Notes under the pieces: generated by a model | What the model was told of the DNA's origin: nothing | Database searches by the model: none | The model's input: the letters and a program-made list of their open reading frames with translations, nothing else | Translations under genes and position numbers: made by a program | Source of the DNA: Hymenobacter jejuensis | Lineage (GTDB): Bacteria; Bacteroidota; Bacteroidia; Cytophagales; Hymenobacteraceae | Length of the DNA: 64,000 nucleotides | Direction of reading: 5' to 3' | Assembly (NCBI RefSeq): GCF_006337165.1 | Contig: NZ_CP040896.1 | Location: forward strand, 124,001 to 188,000 | Shown here: piece by piece, positions 25,878 through 34,892 of the stretch | Layout of the letters: the number at the start of each line of letters is the position of its first letter | Numbering within the stretch: position 1 is the stretch's first letter

Positions 25878-26624
25878 TTACTCCACGGGGTTGAGCTGCC
25901 AGCCCGTGGCGAGCAACGCAGCCAGTTCGGCCACGCTTTCGGTGAGTTGCTCCCACGAGTTGAGCACGAAATACTGCTCCTGAAAACGCGCTTCGCTGTA
26001 CGGCGTGTTGAGCACCTTAGCCAAGTCGAAAGGCTTGCGCGGCGTGTCGTCGTTGATGCAATGGTGGATTTCGCCCGCCGACGACAACAAGCCGGCTCCG
26101 TATATTTTGGGAGCGCCGTTTTCGGTAACCAAGCCAAACTGGACGGTAAAGCCGTACAACCGCCGCAACTGCTGCAACGCCGCCGGATCGTTGAGATGCT
26201 GCCCGGCTACGTGCCCCAAAAAATGCAGGAAGTCGGCAAAAGCATGGTCCATCAGCAGCGGCGCGTGCCCAAAGAGACCATGAAACAAATCGGGCTCTTC
26301 GATAAAATCGAACTGTTGCATCGACCGGATCCAGGCCGTAGCCGGAAACTTCCGCTCAGCCAGCAACCCGAAAAAGGTAGGCGCGTCGAGCAGGCCCGGC
26401 ACAGGTGCCAACGACCAGCCTGTGGCTTTGTAAAGCCGCTCGCTTACCTCATCGAAATTAGGGATGGCGCCGCGATGGAACCCCACACGGCTTAGCCCTT
26501 TGCCAAAGGCAGCGGCGGCGCGCTTGTACAACAAGGCCGTTTGGCGGTCGAACAATACTTTCCACACCAATTGATCTTGGGCAGTGTACTGGTCGTAGTG
26601 TTGCGTGAACATGGCTTTGGACAT
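25878..26624 (-). CDS. phhA: Phenylalanine 4-monooxygenase
   Basis: A 248-residue non-haem iron, tetrahydrobiopterin-dependent hydroxylase that converts phenylalanine to tyrosine. The iron ligands are in place: His115 and His120 in EPDLFHGLFGHAPLL, and Glu185 in SSAGEIHHC. The length is that of the single-domain bacterial enzyme without the regulatory ACT domain. The ATG at 26624 lies directly after the T-run of an attenuator terminator, with no usual ribosome-binding site. The upstream leader encodes a 30-residue peptide and can form an alternative stem, so the gene is probably controlled by attenuation. No pterin-recycling gene (phhB) is adjacent. Confidence 0.95.
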   Translation of the reverse strand: MSKAMFTQHYDQYTAQDQLVWKVLFDRQTALLYKRAAAAFGKGLSRVGFHRGAIPNFDEVSERLYKATGWSLAPVPGLLDAPTFFGLLAERKFPATAWIRSMQQFDFIEEPDLFHGLFGHAPLLMDHAFADFLHFLGHVAGQHLNDPAALQQLRRLYGFTVQFGLVTENGAPKIYGAGLLSSAGEIHHCINDDTPRKPFDLAKVLNTPYSEARFQEQYFVLNSWEQLTESVAELAALLATGWQLNPVE

Positions 26625-26628
26625 AAAA

Positions 26629-26659
26629 AAAGCCCGATTTCCTTGCGGAGTCGGGCTTT
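26629..26659 (-). terminator. Attenuator terminator in the phhA leader
   Basis: On the minus strand, aaagcccga (26651-26659) pairs with tcgggcttt (26629-26637) around an inner small stem, followed by seven T and then the phhA ATG. A competing 12-bp stem forms between 26646-26657 and the upstream segment 26716-26727, which lies in the leader open reading frame. The two structures exclude each other. Confidence 0.85.
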
Positions 26660-26693
26660 GTGGTTTTCAGAGGTGAAGTAGCATGTTGCTCTC

Positions 26694-26786
26694 TTAGTTT
26701 CTGTACCGGCAATGCAGCCCGACTCCGTTCCCCGCAGGACGGTTAATTGTCAGATCAAAGCATTTCACAGACTGTTGGAGCATCAT
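26694..26786 (-). CDS. Leader peptide upstream of phhA (30 residues)
   Basis: A short open reading frame beginning with two Met codons (26786-26781) and ending in TAA at 26694-26696. The peptide starts MMLQQSVKCFDLT and ends CRYRN. It has one Phe codon (10) and one Tyr codon (28); there is no run of either. Codons 20-24 contain the segment (26716-26727) that pairs with the terminator arm, so the position of the ribosome would decide whether the terminator forms. Its length and position resemble attenuator leaders, and a -7-like box lies upstream. Stalling at Phe codon 10 would leave the antiterminator segment free. Confidence 0.6.
   Translation of the reverse strand: MMLQQSVKCFDLTINRPAGNGVGLHCRYRN
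26716..26727 (-). promoter_or_regulatory. Antiterminator segment of the phhA attenuator
   Basis: These twelve bases (cggagtcgggct on the minus strand) are perfectly complementary to 26646-26657, the 5' arm of the terminator stem. Confidence 0.75.
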
Positions 26787-26794
26787 AACGGGAG

Positions 26795-26802
26795 CAAATA
26801 TA
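26795..26802 (-). promoter_or_regulatory. Candidate -7 promoter element of phhA
   Basis: TATATTTG on the minus strand matches the Bacteroidota -7 consensus TANNTTTG and lies about 10 bases before the leader ATG. No clear -33 TTTG element is at the expected distance. The identical octamer is found in the trp promoter. Confidence 0.5.
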
Positions 26803-27066
26803 TAGATAACCTTACATAAAAGATATACTAGGGCAAGAAAAAATTTGAGGGCATTTTTAAGTTATATATTCTTCTATTGAAGTTATGACCTCAAATTATA
26901 AGGGCTTATTTGAAGAATTATCAATTTTATAACCATATCTCCTTTTAGTAGAGGGTCATTTTGCGAAAACGCATTATATATACTCGCAACCATTACGGTT
27001 TAAAGCCCAGTATCGCCTTCCAATCAATCATTCTGTTAAAAGGCTAATTACTGTTTTAGTAACTTC

Positions 27067-28095
27067 TTAATGTTCAAATTGATATCGATTTCGCACGAAG
27101 TATTGCAGCCCATCTTGGTACTTCACTTCTTTTACCACCGACCAATGCTGCTCACTTAGGTCAATAGTCTTGCGGATAGTACAGGGCTTGTTGTCATCCC
27201 TACCGGGACCTTCGAGTACCAAGTGCAGCCCTTGGGGTGTAGATGTGGTTTTGGCCACCACCCGGAGCTTCGAGGACCACGTTATTTCCCTGCCATCGGC
27301 CGAAAACACGAGTGTATCCTGGCCCAGCACGCTTCGGGTGGCCGATTCGCGATAGGTGAAAGCTAAGGTGAGCTGACGAGGTGCCGTTTGCGTTGCGCTG
27401 AGCGTAGTGGGCAACGTTACCGGCTTCTGAGTACGATAATCAAGGTACGTGAGCGTGCCGGTCCAGTCGTTGCGAAGCAGTTTGTTGAACTCAGCTACGC
27501 TGGTGGTTGCACCTGCCCTTTGGGCCAAGGCGTTTCCGGTTGCGCCAATTACCATTAAGGCCAGCAATGCTATTTGGGGTGCCGTCACCTTGATTGCCGC
27601 AGGTGCTAAAGACCGGTGTTGCAGCCAGTTATCCAGCGAATAACGGCCTCCCCCTACCGTCGTCACGAGCACGAAGGCCCAGAAAAGCAGTTGCTGGTAA
27701 TACATCCCCAGAATTGGTTCTGGCGCGTCGTACCACAAAAACGCAATCAGCAGAAACTGGATCGCCAGTTGCAAGCCACCCCAGCGGGTAAGCAGCCCCA
27801 CGGCCACCAACAAGCCACCCACAAACTCGCCCCAGGTGGCCAGCCAAGCCCAGAAATACGGTGAAGGATACGTAAAACCAAGATTAGCAACCTGTTGCAC
27901 AAACCAATCGGGCGGGCTTAAAGCCGTGGCTCCGCTAGCCAGCTTGGCGCTTTCTTGGGCCGTGGAAAGGTTTATCAGCTTCGACCAACCCGCCCCGATG
28001 GCAATGGACAGGCCCAGGTGCAGACGGAACAACAGCCAAGCCACATCGGCCAGGCGCGAAGAAAAGGGTGCAGTAGCAAACAGCAGTTTTTTCAT
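27067..28095 (-). CDS. DoxX-like membrane protein with C-terminal soluble domain
   Basis: A 342-residue fusion. I start at ATG 28095 (MKKLLFATAPFSSRLADVAW). Residues 15-190 form a DoxX-type four-helix membrane domain (LLFRLHLGLSIAIGAGWSKL, WGEFVGGLLVAVGLLTRWGG, LLFWAFVLVTTVGGGRYSLD) plus an extra helix around 175-190 ending in GNALAQ. After this, residues 195-342 form a soluble, probably periplasmic domain of about 150 residues with beta-strand character (TYLDYRTQKPVTLPTTLSAT). The combination is unusual because DoxX proteins normally consist of the membrane part alone. The final helix resembles a signal peptide cleavage site, so processing is possible. It lies just after a small lipoprotein gene on the same strand. 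Confidence 0.75.
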   Translation of the reverse strand: MKKLLFATAPFSSRLADVAWLLFRLHLGLSIAIGAGWSKLINLSTAQESAKLASGATALSPPDWFVQQVANLGFTYPSPYFWAWLATWGEFVGGLLVAVGLLTRWGGLQLAIQFLLIAFLWYDAPEPILGMYYQQLLFWAFVLVTTVGGGRYSLDNWLQHRSLAPAAIKVTAPQIALLALMVIGATGNALAQRAGATTSVAEFNKLLRNDWTGTLTYLDYRTQKPVTLPTTLSATQTAPRQLTLAFTYRESATRSVLGQDTLVFSADGREITWSSKLRVVAKTTSTPQGLHLVLEGPGRDDNKPCTIRKTIDLSEQHWSVVKEVKYQDGLQYFVRNRYQFEH

Positions 28096-28140
28096 GACGA
28101 TACACAAGCAAGAGTGAGGAGATTAGTTGCGCGAGCCGTT

Positions 28141-28527
28141 TTATGGGCGCTTTGCTTCGGTGCTCATACTCAAGTCCGTATCGCCGGTAATCTGTAAGTC
28201 TAGGTGCGCCGTGGTGGCGGCAGGGTTCGCAAGCACGGCCGCCGAACCAGACGCAAACCGGAGCGTAACTTGCTGCCCGAGTTTCAAGATGGCTTTGGAC
28301 ATGAGTTTGCCAGTAGCGGGTCGTTCTAGAGCTTCGACTGCTGTGGGGCCTACGTTGCGGGCCACTACCATGAAAGCGCCACGCTGGCCACCACCGAGCA
28401 CAAACTGGTGGCTGGGTTCAATGAACAGATCGGAATGAACGCTGCCAAAGCAAGCGGCCGCCAGCAACATGAGGCCGCCAAATAAGCCTACCGCCGTTCG
28501 CTGGCGCGTGATAATCAGAGTACGCAT
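28141..28527 (-). CDS. Small putative lipoprotein
   Basis: A 128-residue protein with a signal peptide and a lipobox-like LAAACF (MRTLIITRQRTAVGLFGGLM). The mature part looks like a small beta-sandwich (FIEPSHQFVLGGGQRGAFMV, LDLQITGDTDLSM). No family recognised. It precedes the DoxX fusion gene by 45 bases on the same strand and is likely cotranscribed. Confidence 0.65.
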   Translation of the reverse strand: MRTLIITRQRTAVGLFGGLMLLAAACFGSVHSDLFIEPSHQFVLGGGQRGAFMVVARNVGPTAVEALERPATGKLMSKAILKLGQQVTLRFASGSAAVLANPAATTAHLDLQITGDTDLSMSTEAKRP

Positions 28528-28620
28528 AAGATCAGAGAGTTAGAAGGGTGAAAGGATGCCCCAAAGCAACGCCCTGTTCTTACTCCAAACGCCCCGAATT
28601 ACAGTGCGGGACGTCCCATC

Positions 28621-29916
28621 TTATGAATTGAGCCCCGCTGCAATCTCACTTGGCGTGGCACCCCGCAGTTTTTTGAACACGCGGTTGAATGTCGATTTTG
28701 AATTAAAGCCCGATTCCAGTGCCACGGCCAGCAACGTGTAGTGCCGAAAGTTAGGGTTCTGCAACTTGCGCTCGGCTTCGGCAACGCGGTAAGTGTTGAC
28801 GTAATCGTTGAAGTTTTGCCCAAAACAGGAGTTGATCACGCGCGACAGCAGCGACGTGTTGGTGCGCAACTGCGCAGCCAAGGTGCTGAGCGTAAGCTCG
28901 GGAGCCAAATATGGGCGGTCGGTTTCCATGAGCCGCGTAAGCTTTGCGGCCCAACGCTGTAAGTCAGGTTCGGCCGTCACGTCCGCTTTACTTACCTGTG
29001 GCTCTGCTGTAGTTACCGTTGCAGTTTGACTCTTTAGAAAGGACAAGCCATCTTGCACATCTATCTGATTATCAGGTATTTCTGACAAGCCTATAAATTG
29101 CCCATGTGCTACCGCTTCTGGTTGAAAGCGTAATGGCGCAACGAGTTGATAATTAGCCAATAAGCCAGCTATGCTCAGGTAATACACCAGCACGCCCGTA
29201 GCCAAAAAGGAATACCAAAACTGGACGTACGTGAGCTTTACCACACTCAGGTTCACGAAGTTAAACAGCAAAACTATCCCTAAGCCCAAGAGCACGGCAT
29301 AGAGCAAGTTGCGCAACCAGGAAAATTTAATTCGCTCAGTATCAGAGAAATAGTTATTGATGTAGTGGCGGTATTGGCGGTACTCACGGAGCGTAAGCCA
29401 CGCGTACACCACCACCGAAACGTAGCCACCGGCTTCTATCCACGGGCTTACTTCGTCGTTGATGCATGCCCAACGGCCTTTCGTACCGTAGTGATTCAGA
29501 AAGGGTTGGCCCTGGATTTCGTGCTGCCATACTACATCATACAACCCAACCAATACAATCCAAGCTAAATACAAAGCTTCCGGCGCGAAATGCCAGAGTT
29601 GCGCGCGGCTAAAGCGAAATTCGCGGTTGGTTAGGCTCCGAAAGTAGAAGTAGAATACCGGCCCCAACGCCAGCCAATGGCTGAAGGGAAAGTAGAACAT
29701 GAATGTGGAGTGGGCATCGTGCGAATCGTACCAGTTGGCAAAGCCCAGCATCCACTGCATCAGGGGTAACGTATTGAGCAACAGCAACAACGCCAGCCAC
29801 CGGTCCGAAGCCGTATCGTTTTGCCGCGCCCGAATTACCAGCAACGCTGCGAACACGATGCCCTGCAGGAAAAAGGGCAGCAACAGCGAACTGTAGGCGT
29901 TGAACTCGAATAGCAT
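28621..29916 (-). CDS. Membrane-anchored AraC-family regulator
   Basis: A 431-residue protein. The N-terminal half (about 1-260) has seven or so transmembrane helices, then a linker, and the C-terminal 110 residues are an AraC-type double helix-turn-helix (LTLSTLAAQLRTNTSLLSRV, NFNDYVNTYRVAEAERKL, ALESGFNSKSTFNRVFKKLR). This 7TM-AraC arrangement is common in Bacteroidota and suggests direct membrane sensing. Its target is unknown; the DoxX/lipoprotein pair lies directly downstream on the same strand. The gene stands between two unrelated units. Confidence 0.9.
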   Translation of the reverse strand: MLFEFNAYSSLLLPFFLQGIVFAALLVIRARQNDTASDRWLALLLLLNTLPLMQWMLGFANWYDSHDAHSTFMFYFPFSHWLALGPVFYFYFRSLTNREFRFSRAQLWHFAPEALYLAWIVLVGLYDVVWQHEIQGQPFLNHYGTKGRWACINDEVSPWIEAGGYVSVVVYAWLTLREYRQYRHYINNYFSDTERIKFSWLRNLLYAVLLGLGIVLLFNFVNLSVVKLTYVQFWYSFLATGVLVYYLSIAGLLANYQLVAPLRFQPEAVAHGQFIGLSEIPDNQIDVQDGLSFLKSQTATVTTAEPQVSKADVTAEPDLQRWAAKLTRLMETDRPYLAPELTLSTLAAQLRTNTSLLSRVINSCFGQNFNDYVNTYRVAEAERKLQNPNFRHYTLLAVALESGFNSKSTFNRVFKKLRGATPSEIAAGLNS

Positions 29917-29981
29917 AGCTTAGACAATCAGGCAGTTGCGCTGAAACTACTCAACATTAAACTCCGGCAATATTCTAAAAC

Positions 29982-30016
29982 AAAAAACCCTGCCGAGCGT
30001 GTGTAGCTCGGCAGGG
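29982..30016 (-). terminator. Intrinsic terminator of the trp operon
   Basis: An 11-bp perfect stem (29988-29998 with 30006-30016) with a 7-base loop, followed on the minus strand by six T. It closes the operon after the DAHP synthase gene. Confidence 0.93.
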
Positions 30017-30043
30017 CTTTGATCTATCTGTGCGTAAGCATCT

Positions 30044-31057
30044 TTATTCCAACTCGTTACGCAAGGCATACACCTTGCGTAAGTTGTGAATCAGGCGCTC
30101 CGACTCGGCAAAATTCAGGGTTTGCTGGCCGTCGGAAGCGGCTTCTTCGGGCTTTTCGTGGGCTTCGTACAAGATGCCATCGGCGCCGGCCATGACCCCG
30201 GCTAACGCCATCGGCGCTACGTATTCGCGAATGCCGATGCCGTGCGACGGGTCGACCATGACGGGTAGATGCGTTTTCTCCTTCAGAATCGGTATTGCGT
30301 TCAAATCCAAGGTGTTGCGGCTGGCCGTTTCGAAGGTTCGGATACCGCGCTCGCAGAGAATTAGCTTTTCGTTGCCGCCCGAAAACACGTATTCGGCCGA
30401 GGAAAGCAACTCTTCAATGGTGCCGGAAATGCCGCGTTTGATCAACACCGGCTTGTCGACGCCGCCTAGTGCGTCTAACAAGTTGAAGTTCTGCGTGTTG
30501 CGCGCGCCTACTTGAAACACATCCACGTAGTCGTGCATCTCCTCCACCTGCGACACCTGCATCACTTCGGTCACGATTTTGATGCCGCGGGCGCGGGCCA
30601 TTTGGTGAAATTGCTTCAGGCCTTCCATCCCCAAACCCCGGAACGAATACGGCGACGAGCGCGGCTTAAACACGCCACCGCGCATCAGGCGCACGTCGTT
30701 GTCGACGAGGTGCTGCATGATTTTCTCCATCTGGGCCTCGCTTTCGATACTGCACGGCCCGGCCACGATACTCAGCGTTCCCTCCCCAATCCGAACGCCG
30801 TCGCCGAGGTCGAGCACGGTTGGGCGCACGCGCCACTTACGCGATACGAGTTTGTAGTCGTCGGAAACGCGATGAATGTCCAGAATACCCGGCAACTGGC
30901 CCACCGTCCGGATGTCGAAATCGCCTTTGCCAATGCTCACAAGGTAGTTGGCCCGCTGCGTGGTTACTTCCGTGACCTTGTATTTCAGGGCTTTAATGCG
31001 GGAAATGATATCCTGCTTGGCACCCTCGGTAATGTTCTTTTCGAGTTGAATAATCAT
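30044..31057 (-). CDS. aroF: 3-deoxy-7-phosphoheptulonate (DAHP) synthase
   Basis: A 337-residue type I-beta DAHP synthase, the first enzyme of the shikimate pathway, which condenses phosphoenolpyruvate and erythrose 4-phosphate. An N-terminal ferredoxin-like regulatory domain (about 1-70, MIIQLEKNITEGAKQDIISR) precedes the barrel with SIVAGPCSIES, RGGVFKPRSSPYSF, KRGISGT, the metal-site CERGIRTFE, DPSHGIG and the C-terminal DGQQTLN. It belongs to the trp unit on the same strand, 90 bases after trpA, so supply of chorismate and its use for tryptophan are coregulated. Feedback by tyrosine or another end product via the N-terminal domain is known for such enzymes but cannot be deduced here. Confidence 0.95.
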   Translation of the reverse strand: MIIQLEKNITEGAKQDIISRIKALKYKVTEVTTQRANYLVSIGKGDFDIRTVGQLPGILDIHRVSDDYKLVSRKWRVRPTVLDLGDGVRIGEGTLSIVAGPCSIESEAQMEKIMQHLVDNDVRLMRGGVFKPRSSPYSFRGLGMEGLKQFHQMARARGIKIVTEVMQVSQVEEMHDYVDVFQVGARNTQNFNLLDALGGVDKPVLIKRGISGTIEELLSSAEYVFSGGNEKLILCERGIRTFETASRNTLDLNAIPILKEKTHLPVMVDPSHGIGIREYVAPMALAGVMAGADGILYEAHEKPEEAASDGQQTLNFAESERLIHNLRKVYALRNELE

Positions 31058-31147
31058 GAAGCGAAGCTTGTGTAGCCGAAGCGATCTTGTCGGTTCGACC
31101 TCTTGGGTTCATCCTTTTGCCAAAGCTCCAGATGAAAGGGAATCGGG

Positions 31148-31930
31148 TTAGTTCAGGACGGAAGAAACGAAAGCTTTGGCCGCCGCTGGCGCATCGGTGG
31201 CGCCTTCCAGCGAGCGAATCAGTGCCGAGCCGATAATGGCGCCATTGGCGTATTCGCAGGCACGATCGAAAGACTTTTTGTCACCAATGCCGAAACCAAT
31301 AAGGCGCGGATTGCGCAAGCCCATCTCCGCAACGCGCTTGAAATAAGCCTCCTGCGTGCCGCTATCCTGCGTGGTGCCACCGCCCGTAGTGCCGGGGCCA
31401 GAGACCAAGTACAGAAAGGAATCGGTCAGGGCATCCATGCGGCGGATGCGCTCCGGGGCCGTTTGGGGCGTGATCAGAAACACGGGCTGCAGGCCGTAGC
31501 GCTGAAAAATCTCCTTGTATTCTTCCTCGTATTCTACCAGCGGCATGTCGGGCAGAATCAGGCCGTCGGCGCCGGCAGCAGCGGCTTGTTCACAAAATTT
31601 TTCGATGCCGAACTGGAGCACGGGATTCAGATAGCCCATCAGCAGAATGGGCGTTTCGGGCACGCGCTGGCGGATATCCTTAAGCTGCTCGAACAGCACG
31701 TATAGGTTCATGCCGTTTTGCAAGGCCACAGTACTGCTTTGCTGGATCACCGGACCGTCGGCCAAGGGGTCTGAAAACGGCATTCCGATTTCGATGAGGT
31801 CGGCGCCCGAAGCGGCCAGCGTTTCCAGCAGCGGCACCGTAGCATCGAGCGTAGGATAACCGGCTGTGAAATAAATATTTAGCAGACGATTTTGCTTTTT
31901 GGCAAATGTCTGAGCGATACGGTTTTGCAT
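31148..31930 (-). CDS. trpA: Tryptophan synthase alpha subunit
   Basis: A 260-residue TIM-barrel subunit that cleaves indole-3-glycerol phosphate to indole and glyceraldehyde 3-phosphate. The catalytic residues Glu47 (LIEIGMPFSDP) and Asp58 (ADGP) are present, together with the phosphate loop near SGPGTTGGG and the motif VGFGIGDKK as IGFGIGDK. The start codon abuts the trpB stop, typical of the alpha2beta2 partner. Confidence 0.97.
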   Translation of the reverse strand: MQNRIAQTFAKKQNRLLNIYFTAGYPTLDATVPLLETLAASGADLIEIGMPFSDPLADGPVIQQSSTVALQNGMNLYVLFEQLKDIRQRVPETPILLMGYLNPVLQFGIEKFCEQAAAAGADGLILPDMPLVEYEEEYKEIFQRYGLQPVFLITPQTAPERIRRMDALTDSFLYLVSGPGTTGGGTTQDSGTQEAYFKRVAEMGLRNPRLIGFGIGDKKSFDRACEYANGAIIGSALIRSLEGATDAPAAAKAFVSSVLN

Positions 31931-33145
31931 TTAGTTTGAGGCAGAATTGGAAGCGTAAGAATTCAGCTTCTCGGCGTATTTCAAATAGGTTTCCAGATCC
32001 TTGTCGCCACGGCCCGATAGGTTGACGACTACTACATCGTCGGGGCCGGCGCCGAGCTGCGCCAGCGCGGCCAGCGCGTGCGCCGTTTCCAAGGCTGGAA
32101 TAATGCCTTCCAAACGGCTCAACTCGGCCACGGCGTACAGGGCTGCTTCGTCGTCGATGCTGATAAAGCGCGCCCGACCCGACACGGCCAAATGCGCGTG
32201 CAACGGGCCTACACCCGGATAATCTAGGCCCGCCGACAGCGAATACGGCTCCGTAATCTGGCCGTGCTCATCTTGCATGAGCAGCGTGCGCGAGCCGTGA
32301 ATAATGCCCGGCTTGCCCAGCACCGAGGTAGCGGCTGAGTGACCTGAATCGATGCCGTGGCCGGCGGCTTCGACCGCCACGAGTTGCACAGAAGGCTCGT
32401 CGAGGAAATGGTAGAACGCACCCGCTGCATTGGAGCCACCGCCCACGCAAGCCACCACGTAATTAGGCAGTTCGCTGCCGGTTTTTTCCAGCAATTGCTT
32501 GCGCATCTCCTCGCTGATCACCGATTGCAAACGCGCCACCAAGTCGGGGTACGGGTGCGGACCCACTACCGAGCCGATGATGTAGTGCGTGTCCACCGGA
32601 TTTGAAATCCAGTCTCTAATGGCCTCATTAGTAGCGTCTTTCAGTGTTTGGCTACCGCTGGTAACGGGCCGAACCTCAGCGCCGAGCAAGCGCATCCGCT
32701 CCACGTTGGGACGCTGGCGCTCAGTGTCAATTTTGCCCATATACACGATGCATTCCATGCCCATCAGCGCACACACTGTGGCCGTGGCCACGCCGTGCTG
32801 ACCGGCGCCGGTTTCGGCGATGATGCGCTTTTTGCCCAGGCGCCGCGCCAGCAAAATCTGCCCGACGGTGTTGTTGATCTTGTGCGCGCCGGTGTGACAC
32901 AGGTCTTCGCGCTTCAAGTACACCTTCGTGTTGTATTTCTCCGACAGGCGCTTGGCGTAAAACAAAGGCGTCGGGCGGCCCACATAATCGCGCAGCAGGC
33001 TCTGAAACTCCCGCTGAAACTCTGGGTCGGCCATAATCGTGAGGTACTGCTCGCGCAACTCTTCCACATTCGGATAAAGCATTTCCGGGATGAAAGCGCC
33101 TCCGAATTGGCCGTAGTAGCCGCGGTCGTTGGGTTGGTAGGACAT
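31931..33145 (-). CDS. trpB: Tryptophan synthase beta subunit
   Basis: A 404-residue PLP enzyme that joins indole and serine. I start at ATG 33145 ([20 protein letters not shown]); the longer frame upstream has no family character. The PLP-binding Lys89 is in HTGAHKINN, the phosphate cradle is GGGSNAAGA, and the catalytic Glu is in ETGAGQHG. Length is normal for the TrpB1 type. Confidence 0.97.
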   Translation of the reverse strand: MSYQPNDRGYYGQFGGAFIPEMLYPNVEELREQYLTIMADPEFQREFQSLLRDYVGRPTPLFYAKRLSEKYNTKVYLKREDLCHTGAHKINNTVGQILLARRLGKKRIIAETGAGQHGVATATVCALMGMECIVYMGKIDTERQRPNVERMRLLGAEVRPVTSGSQTLKDATNEAIRDWISNPVDTHYIIGSVVGPHPYPDLVARLQSVISEEMRKQLLEKTGSELPNYVVACVGGGSNAAGAFYHFLDEPSVQLVAVEAAGHGIDSGHSAATSVLGKPGIIHGSRTLLMQDEHGQITEPYSLSAGLDYPGVGPLHAHLAVSGRARFISIDDEAALYAVAELSRLEGIIPALETAHALAALAQLGAGPDDVVVVNLSGRGDKDLETYLKYAEKLNSYASNSASN

Positions 33146-33227
33146 AAACAGGGAAAACTCGTTTAAATATGCTAAGCAAGCCAAAACCATAAGATATTGA
33201 TTATCAGACAGTTATTAGCTCAATGAA

Positions 33228-33953
33228 TTAAGATTCTCTAGTCCTTTCGGTAGCCGCGGTTTGAGGCTCGCTGCGGCTGAGTCGGCTCAACATTGCGTGC
33301 AGTCGGCCGATGTCCTTTTGGGCTGGCGCCACCTCAAAGCGGCTGTTCAGATCGATGGCAAAGAGGCCAGGCAACCGGAGTGAGGCCAGCGTTTCGGCGT
33401 GCTCCAGATCCAAGCCACCAGCCAGAAAATAGGGCACCGACAGCGGATACTGCCGTAGGATGTTCCAGTCGAACGTAGTGCCGTTGCCGCCGGGTTGCAG
33501 CCCTTTCGTATCGAAAAGAAAGTAATCGCAGTGGGCCGCGTAAGGCTGCAACGCGTTGAAATCAAAGACATTGCCTATCGAGAAGGCTTTGATCACTTGT
33601 ACATTTGCCTGACGCAGCTCGGCGCATTGGGCGGGCATTTCTGCGCCGTGCAGTTGCACGAGGTCGAGGGCAAAGCGGGCCACTTGCTGCCGGATGTAGT
33701 CGGAAGGCTGATCGACAAACACGCCTACTTTGCGCAGACTATCAGGCAGTTCGCGCATCATTTCGGAGTTCAGCTCGTCGGCCGCGAAGCGAGATGAGTT
33801 GGGGGAAAAGATGAAGCCCATAAAATCCGGAGCCAAGGCAGCGACTGCGTCGATGTTTTCGGCAAACTTCATCCCGCACACTTTCACGCGCAGCCTGTGA
33901 TTCGCGCTAGCGGGCGCGTCGTACTTCGTTGGCGGTGAGAGGAGATCGGACAT
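33228..33953 (-). CDS. trpF: Phosphoribosylanthranilate isomerase
   Basis: A 241-residue isomerase starting at ATG 33953 (MSDLLSPPTKYDAPASANHR). The catalytic Cys is in KVCGM and the general acid Asp in FDTKG; GLDLEH and AIDLNSRFE are the phosphate-binding region. The enzyme is a separate protein here, not fused to TrpC. The gap to trpB (33146-33227) holds a TTGATTATCAG motif. Confidence 0.95.
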   Translation of the reverse strand: MSDLLSPPTKYDAPASANHRLRVKVCGMKFAENIDAVAALAPDFMGFIFSPNSSRFAADELNSEMMRELPDSLRKVGVFVDQPSDYIRQQVARFALDLVQLHGAEMPAQCAELRQANVQVIKAFSIGNVFDFNALQPYAAHCDYFLFDTKGLQPGGNGTTFDWNILRQYPLSVPYFLAGGLDLEHAETLASLRLPGLFAIDLNSRFEVAPAQKDIGRLHAMLSRLSRSEPQTAATERTRES

Positions 33954-33982
33954 GGCGGTTGCTGAACGTGGAAATGAGCTTG

Positions 33983-34810
33983 CTACAATACGGTTACGGG
34001 TTCGGTGGCGCGCAGTTCCTGCACCAACGTGCTGCACGCTTTTTCGGGCCGGCTGTGGCGCATGAAGGCTTCCCCGATCAGGAAACCGCGGTAGCCCGCG
34101 CCCCGCAACTGCTCGATAGCGGCTGCCGAAGTCAGCCCGCTCTCCGAGACCTTCACAAACTCTGCAGGAATGCGTTGGGCAAGCTCCATCGAGGTGTCGA
34201 GGCTGACGCTGAAGTCGTGGAGGTTGCGGTTATTTACGCCGACTAGGTTCACGGCATCGGCGTGCAGCGTACGATCAAGTTCCTCACTATCATGCACTTC
34301 CAAGAGCACTTCCAAACCTAATTCGCGGGCGAAGCGGCCGAGGCTCAGCACTTCATCGGCGGTGAGCACAGCGGCAATGAGCAACACGGCATCGGCCCCG
34401 ATGCTTTTGGCTTCCAGAATCTGGTAGGCATCCACTACGAAATCCTTGCGCAGAATGGGGCAAAAATTGTAGCGCCGCGCGATGGTAAGGTCTTCGTTTT
34501 TGCCACCGAAAAACTCAGTATCCGTCAGCACCGATAACGCGGAAGCACCGGCTTGCATATAGCCCAGCGTGGTGCGCTCCACCGGCGCGTGCGGATTGAT
34601 CCAACCCTTCGACGGCGATTTGCGCTTAAACTCGGCGATGATGCCGCTCAAATCGTCGCGCAGCAGGTACTTACGCAGCGACAGCGGTTGGTTTTCGAAG
34701 TACAGGCTGCGTTCGAGCAGTTTAACGGGCACTAAGCTTTGTCGCTCAGCCACTTCGCGGCGTTTGTGCGCGATAATCTGGTCGAGAATGGTGGCGGAAG
34801 ATGAACTCAT
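33983..34810 (-). CDS. trpC: Indole-3-glycerol phosphate synthase
   Basis: A 275-residue TIM barrel starting at ATG 34810 (MSSSSATILDQIIAHKRREV). Signature regions: AEFKRKSPSKGWI (catalytic Glu and Lys), LTDTEFFGG, RKDFVVDAYQI, VNNRNL and SESGL. It is a monofunctional enzyme. Confidence 0.96.
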   Translation of the reverse strand: MSSSSATILDQIIAHKRREVAERQSLVPVKLLERSLYFENQPLSLRKYLLRDDLSGIIAEFKRKSPSKGWINPHAPVERTTLGYMQAGASALSVLTDTEFFGGKNEDLTIARRYNFCPILRKDFVVDAYQILEAKSIGADAVLLIAAVLTADEVLSLGRFARELGLEVLLEVHDSEELDRTLHADAVNLVGVNNRNLHDFSVSLDTSMELAQRIPAEFVKVSESGLTSAAAIEQLRGAGYRGFLIGEAFMRHSRPEKACSTLVQELRATEPVTVL

Positions 34811-34892
34811 ATACGGGGTGCGGGTAGGCCGCGGGTTAAGAACGAGCAAGGGAAAAGTCAGGGCCTGAACACCCTAACGCAGAAGATGGTGC

